DNA of 64,000 nucleotides. It comes from Fasciolopsis buskii. Its lineage: Eukaryota; Platyhelminthes; Trematoda; Plagiorchiida; Fasciolidae. The position numbers and the translations under genes were made by a program. The stretch is from positions 170,638 to 234,637 of the forward strand of contig LUCM01008873.1 in the NCBI GenBank assembly GCA_008360955.1, written 5' to 3'. The notes under the pieces were generated by a model that worked only from the letters and a program-made list of their open reading frames with translations, searched no databases and was not told the DNA's origin. Shown piece by piece: positions 58,997 to 64,000 of the stretch; positions within the stretch are counted from its first letter, which is position 1; every line of letters starts with the position of its first letter.

Positions 58997-59066
58997 GATT
59001 TTCCCAACGGAAATAACCACCGTCAGTCGCGTCCTCACTTCTGATATCCAAATGACTTTAAAACTG
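58997..59066 (+). CDS. Candidate polycystin-1-like exon (weak)
   Basis: Acceptor AATCTTTACCTAAG ends at 58996. Starting with one base, the frame reads IFPTEITTVSRVLTSDIQMT, then LKL, which fits the phase left by a 58779 end. The donors (GTCTAT at 59067, GTACTC at 59075) are poor. This may be chance. Confidence 0.22.
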
Positions 59067-59124
59067 GTCTATTGGTACTCCATAAATTAGGACACTGTAG
59101 AGGCCGCCCTTTCTTCAAAAACTG

Positions 59125-59596
59125 ACATCATTACCCCCATCTCCACGACCATTGCTATCATTATCAGCATCAGAATCAGCATCAACACTAACGCCTCCCC
59201 CCTATCACCGATATTACCGTCACCTGCAACATTATCAGCACTATCACCAGCAGCGCTACCAACATCATAGTCACCAACACCACCCCCACCATCACCGACA
59301 GCAACAACAACAACAACAACAACAACACCGACAACGACAACAACGGCAACACCGCCATTGCAAACGACAACACCACGACCGACACCAACAACGTCGCTAC
59401 CACCAACACCAACAGCAACACCACTAACAACAACCCAAACACAAACACAAACACAAACACAAGCACAAGCACCAACAACAACGACAACAACAACAACAAC
59501 AACAAACACGGCAACAACAACAACGACGACGACAACGACAACAACAACAACAACAACAGCAACAACAAAGGCAACAACAACAACGACAACAACACG

Positions 59597-59647
<51 letters not shown>

Positions 59648-59735
59648 CGACGACGACAACAACAACGACGACAACGACAACAACAACAACAACAACAGCA
59701 ACAACAAAGGCAACAACAACAACGACAACAACACG

Positions 59736-59790
<55 letters not shown>

Positions 59791-59791
59791 C
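59125..59791. repeat. Long CAC/CAA/GAC low-complexity tract
   Basis: It starts as ATC/CAC-rich DNA (59125-59290) and becomes CAA with GAC and CAC changes. A block of about 130 bases around 59525-59610 recurs at 59645-59740 (AACGACAACAACACGACAAC within AAC runs). Long Thr, Gln, Val or Leu frames on both strands come from the repeat and are not proteins. Confidence 0.92.
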
Positions 59792-59792
59792 N
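59792..59792. other. Undetermined base (n)
   Basis: A single n directly after the CAA run, then unrelated sequence (ATTCAGCTGCACCG). It probably marks an unresolved repeat length or a collapsed join. Confidence 0.9.
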
Positions 59793-61404
59793 ATTCAGCT
59801 GCACCGTTACATGTTTTGTACGAAACTGCAGCATATCAATGGTATACATGTATGCATGACGGTCTTGTTGGAACTCAGGCAACAAGCGTTATAGGAGCAT
59901 TTTCTTCTCCAGTAAACAATAGCTTGGGAAATCAAATGCCTCAATTAGCATTCTTTTTATTCATAAAGAATTGGCGAATCTGTTTGATAATACACCACCC
60001 ATCTAGGATTTATCTAGTGAGCAAATGGGCCAGGAATTTATGTCCCGTTTCAACCACCACATTTATATCGTAACCATGACACCTCAGGGGCTCGTTAGGA
60101 AGAATTAAGTAAGGTCAATTCACTAAAGTCTGGCGTCTATTTCTCTACTAATCCGACGTCAATAAATAACGGTAACTGATGGACCCGCCAGTATTCTTTT
60201 CAATGTGGCATTGCGCACTTTGAAAGTGAAACTGATTTTGCTGTATACCTGAAGAAGCTTTGGAATTTCGAATTCGGTGTCCATTGATTCAGAAACCTCT
60301 AAGTCACGAAGCATAGTTTAAAAAGAATCAATATTCGGATCGGGTTATGATTCCATAGGGAATAAACTCTGCATCCAAGTAGACGTTTATCTACTTCACG
60401 TCAGAATGAAAAACTACCACCTTACTAAACTCTGCCAAGGTGAAATACGGAACGTTTTTCGGGAGTCATTGCCGTCATTTTATGCTGGATAATTTCTTCG
60501 AATGCGATGAATATCTGTGTTAATAGAAAGACAGAATTCTCCCTATCCAAAGTGCATTTTCTTTTGATTTGTTGCTAAAGACTTTCTGATTTCATCCACC
60601 TGCGAGTCGAGAGAGAGTGGAACCACGTCTTCGAAGGATTTCCTTCCCGAAGTATTCATCTTGAACGTGTATTTCATGTCATCATATGTCACGTATCCAA
60701 CATCAAAATTAACCTGTCCTTAGAATCAGACGATCCGAATTTTCCCGTATTGTTCAAGATAATTATATTTCCTGTTTCGTCATACGAATAGATCACGATA
60801 CATATCTAGTGAAACTTAGAGTGTTTAAATGGTATTCAGTTCTATCTGTACGATGCGTGCGTGAAACATCGGCAATAGTCTGTTACAGCACTCGAGAAAA
60901 GAATTCCTGTTGTGTGATTTTAATAAGAATAAAATTAATTTTGTGGTGATCTTTTGGCGTTATTGATTTTGTCCAAGAAAATTATGCTCTTAGCATGGTT
61001 TATTTGAATAATATTACACGAATGGTGGACTTATTAAGTTGAAAACTCCGGGCAAGTTTAAATAGGTAATTTAAAATTGACCAATCCTTTGAAATCAGTT
61101 CTTTATCCGCCACAATGGGATACCAAAAGATTTTGCTGTTTCTCGCTAACTATTCAACTGTCACGGTAGCAATTTGACCGCAGCGCGTCCAAATGACCTT
61201 GAAAGGTTCATGTAAACGAATATTCTCCTTAAATGAAATTTTTGTTCTTGATCAACTACGAATACTAGATCCCAGTTAACACAAAATACTGCCGTTAAAA
61301 AATAATTATTAGGACCAGACGATGTTAGGAGTGTATCGAAAAATCGATGCGCCATGTATTGGTTTCTATTGCGAATGATATAATGTTAATAACAGATCGT
61401 TGTT

Positions 61405-61457
61405 GGTAGGTGTAATGTGCCAACGTTTCGACTACCGTGGGTAGTCTTTCTCAAAGC
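61405..61457 (-). mobile_element. Possible Penelope-like or ribozyme-type tail fragment
   Basis: The reverse complement reads CTTTGAGAAAGACTACC, CAC, GGTAGTCGAAACGTTGGC. A GACTACC/GGTAGTC hairpin followed directly by GAAACG is the layout of the decayed hammerhead motifs seen at the ends of Penelope-like elements. No protein part is near. Confidence 0.35.
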
Positions 61458-62399
61458 AAGTTTTACAATCAAATTTGATTGTAGAATACTCGATAAAATA
61501 AGTCTTTCTTTTGAGCAGACCAGTTTGATATCCATTATGAATGTAAACTAGGATAAATCATAAGACAGTTTCAAAAACATCTATGTAAATTCCATTCACC
61601 AGAAAGATTTCCTTGTTCATCTGGAGACGCGTTTATCTAGACATCCAAGGTCACCCATGTTTGATTGGCTTGATTACATTCCATAAACAGACCTAATAAT
61701 GGAAACTTGTAAATAAATTCATGGTATGTACTGACGCTTTTTTTATGCCCGGGAATTACAAGATCTAAAAGTAAACTAACACTGGAAATTTTTGAATGCA
61801 CCACCATCCGTGGTACCTGTAATTATGCATACGGCAAAATCACTACTCAGTTTATATCCAGCAGTTGAGTTTGAGACCTGAACGATCCGTTCTACGTGAC
61901 ATTTTGCTTCCCGTATCATCATAAAACACTTAAATATACATCCCAACGTTCTCCGGTTACTATTCATTTTTGCTACCGACTGTCTTTGGAAAGAGGTCGA
62001 CAAGGCTAGCCGACTGACTAGTATCATCACATGTGCCGCTTCATTGGGATAGTGACTGGGCAAAGATGTATACTCACCTATGCGGTTCGAATTCGAGGGT
62101 CGTGTCTGTGGCAATCCGATGACAGAGAATCTTCCCGGTTGGCCATTTCAACTGCGACTTGTGACATCAAATTTCCAACGCCTAATCCATTGCAGAATTT
62201 CTCATCTCACCTATCTCTGTCCCTTTTCCACCTCGAGATCCCTTTTTCTTTACTATTCAATCTCATTTTCGTCACTACTTTTTTTTCGATGATAATTCTC
62301 GTCACTTTTTATCGATTTATGATTATCCTAGTCCATACTCTTTTGTTATCATCTTGATTTTTCTATATGAATTTGCTTTCTGTGTGAAAAATTAGTTGC

Positions 62400-62421
62400 A
62401 AAATTAAATTAAATTAAATTA
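62400..62421. repeat. AAATT pentanucleotide tract
   Basis: Four AAATT/AATTA units. Confidence 0.7.
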
Positions 62422-64000
62422 ACAATATATTAGAACATTTTTGATCTAGGCCAAGTGAAATAGATTGAAAATCGCGAATTCGTTGATGCTGGTTAAAACG
62501 TTTTCCCGTGAAATTCGTGAACCTAAGCATGGTACCAGAAGAAGAATGCACAAACTCATTCGAAGTGGTACACATTTGCAAATCTAGGATTGTTTGTATA
62601 GTGCACTTCCCCACTAGGTCACCAATGCGTTGTAGTAGCGGTCAGAAATGTTCGTCAGACATGATTGAATCTAAGATTGAATGCGTACACTCGGGTGATC
62701 TGAACACAATCCAGGTTTCGGTCGTCCATTGGTCTGAACGCAAATCGGGAAGTGTACATCGTCACTGGTATGCGGATAGCCACCTTGCTGTTCTCCCAGT
62801 GAACGCCAGCAATATCATTCCACGGGTGACTTGGGAAATAATCAAAACTAAATTTACAAATTAATAAATAGAATTGGAAAATCATTACTTGATTAAAAAG
62901 GTTGGTTGCTGATTGTTCAGCTTGCATATACCGCACCAAGGGAACAAATTAGTAGACCCCATTGTCATTCGAGAGAACAAGAAGCCCGAGTACTGTTTGC
63001 GCTTAATTTACACTTATAAATGTCGGTCGTGAATCTCCGAGGCTGTATTCATTTATTGATTTCGGCACAATGTAAGGTAGGGGTGCATGGTAACCTTGTT
63101 GTAGGGGAATGGTATACAATTTTAACAATTCGACAATAAAAATCACATGTCGACAAAAGTCACTGGCCTCAAGATTATCATCGTTTTGGCGTTAGATGAA
63201 TTCAATTTATCGGCAATTGGTTAATGACCACGAATGTGATCGACCAAAATATTTGTTTGACAGACCCTTCTGCAATATTGGGGGTCGAGCAAAAATGTAA
63301 TGTGACAATGATACCAAGAATAACGAAATATTCAAAAGCGAAAAGAAGCAATACAGTGAGTGACCGAGGTCATGTTAGAGGCACATCAATCTGAGCACCT
63401 ATTTCCAGATAGTTGAATTACACAAGGACTGAAACTAACGAAAAGAATTTTAAAAAAACAGTACGTATGTAAAAGTTGTCCGTATTAGAGGAGAAACAAA
63501 ACAATCGCTCTCAGGGGTCTAAGAAATTTTCCTGTTTATTGTATTAAGCCACGGGATGAGCAGATGGGTGAGTCAAATAAAACGTGCAAATGGGGTCACA
63601 AACAAAACAGACAGACATTAACCGGGAAATAAAAATTGAAAAGGACAAAGATAACGCATGAACTTCTGGATGCACGCTTCCAATAGATGTCGTACCAGTT
63701 ACATTTGACAATCAACAACATCTCCAATTCTCTAAAAGTCAAATAACACTCCCCAAAATGAGCACTTTTCGTTTGAATAACACAAAACTCAATGACACAC
63801 ATTCGGAGGTCAATGGGAGTAGTCAAGCTTATTATTCTATTAATGTTCTGACTTGGAAAAGTTTTCACAGGCAATATACGCTAGATTAGGTTTTTAGAAA
63901 TATTCACTTGTAGGTCGGTCGAAAAGAAAATCGTAGATCGAATTCTAACTAGTCCCGAGTTGAAATCTCGACTGTTAGTCAGCCAATAATCAGTCCAAAA

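Larger units (their letters stand above)
59067..64000. other. Non-coding, probably intron at the end of the window
   Basis: Begins with a long CAC/CAA-rich low-complexity tract ending in an undetermined base (59792). After it no exon with domain character was found up to 64000. A Penelope-like tail word lies at about 61415-61457 and an AAATT tract at 62400. The frame at 62508-62864 (plus) and its minus partner (62655-62939) are open but not recognised. Confidence 0.5.

Noticed and set aside
59087..59894. Long Leu, Val, Cys, Gln and Thr-rich frames
   Set aside because: They come from the CAA/CAC low-complexity tract and run through the undetermined base.

Overview
The window is eukaryotic, low-density, intron-rich DNA. 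It fits a parasitic flatworm, most likely a digenean fluke with an expanded genome. The reasons are multi-kilobase introns with GT-AG borders, abundant simple repeats, RTE-like and CR1/Rex1-like LINE remains, Penelope-like element remains, and a tRNA-headed SINE whose tail resembles the hammerhead-carrying SINEs known from schistosomes. The species cannot be named from the sequence alone.

One host gene explains nearly all credible coding sequence. Seventeen plus-strand exons between 3210 and 57321 join in a single unbroken reading frame (about 4.49 kb, about 1,496 codons) with matching splice phases at all 16 junctions. The product is the extracellular middle of a polycystin-1 (PKD1) family protein. 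It has a run of PKD (Ig-like) repeats (3210 to about 29761, entering the 32702 exon), then a REJ (receptor for egg jelly) region (about 32702-48981), then the helical stalk after REJ (48813-57321). Three weaker exon candidates follow (57639, 58698, 58997). The first exon starts inside a PKD repeat, so the 5' end (signal peptide and any LRR, WSC or lectin domains) lies before the window. No GPS/GAIN, PLAT or transmembrane exon was seen, so the 3' end lies beyond 64000.

The introns hold the rest. 16469-21123 has an orphan PKD-like reading frame, a SINE and a short dispersed repeat. 24380-29515 has a decayed plus-strand RTE-type LINE (about 26730-28605). 29762-32701 has two SINE copies in opposite orientation. 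33611-41659 has a broken antisense CR1/Rex1-like LINE with endonuclease and YADD reverse transcriptase (about 38120 to 35384) and a pentanucleotide tail, plus another SINE copy. 46031-48812 has a Penelope-like element rearranged head to head (GIY-YIG endonuclease on minus, YVDD reverse transcriptase on plus) and a perfect 91-bp tandem duplication. A long CAA-rich tract near 59100-59791 ends at an undetermined base (59792), which marks a likely assembly weak point. From 59100 to 64000 no convincing coding exon was found.

No ribosomal RNA, intact tRNA gene, CRISPR array, promoter or poly(A) site could be supported. The many short open frames outside the listed exons look like chance or transposon-derived frames.
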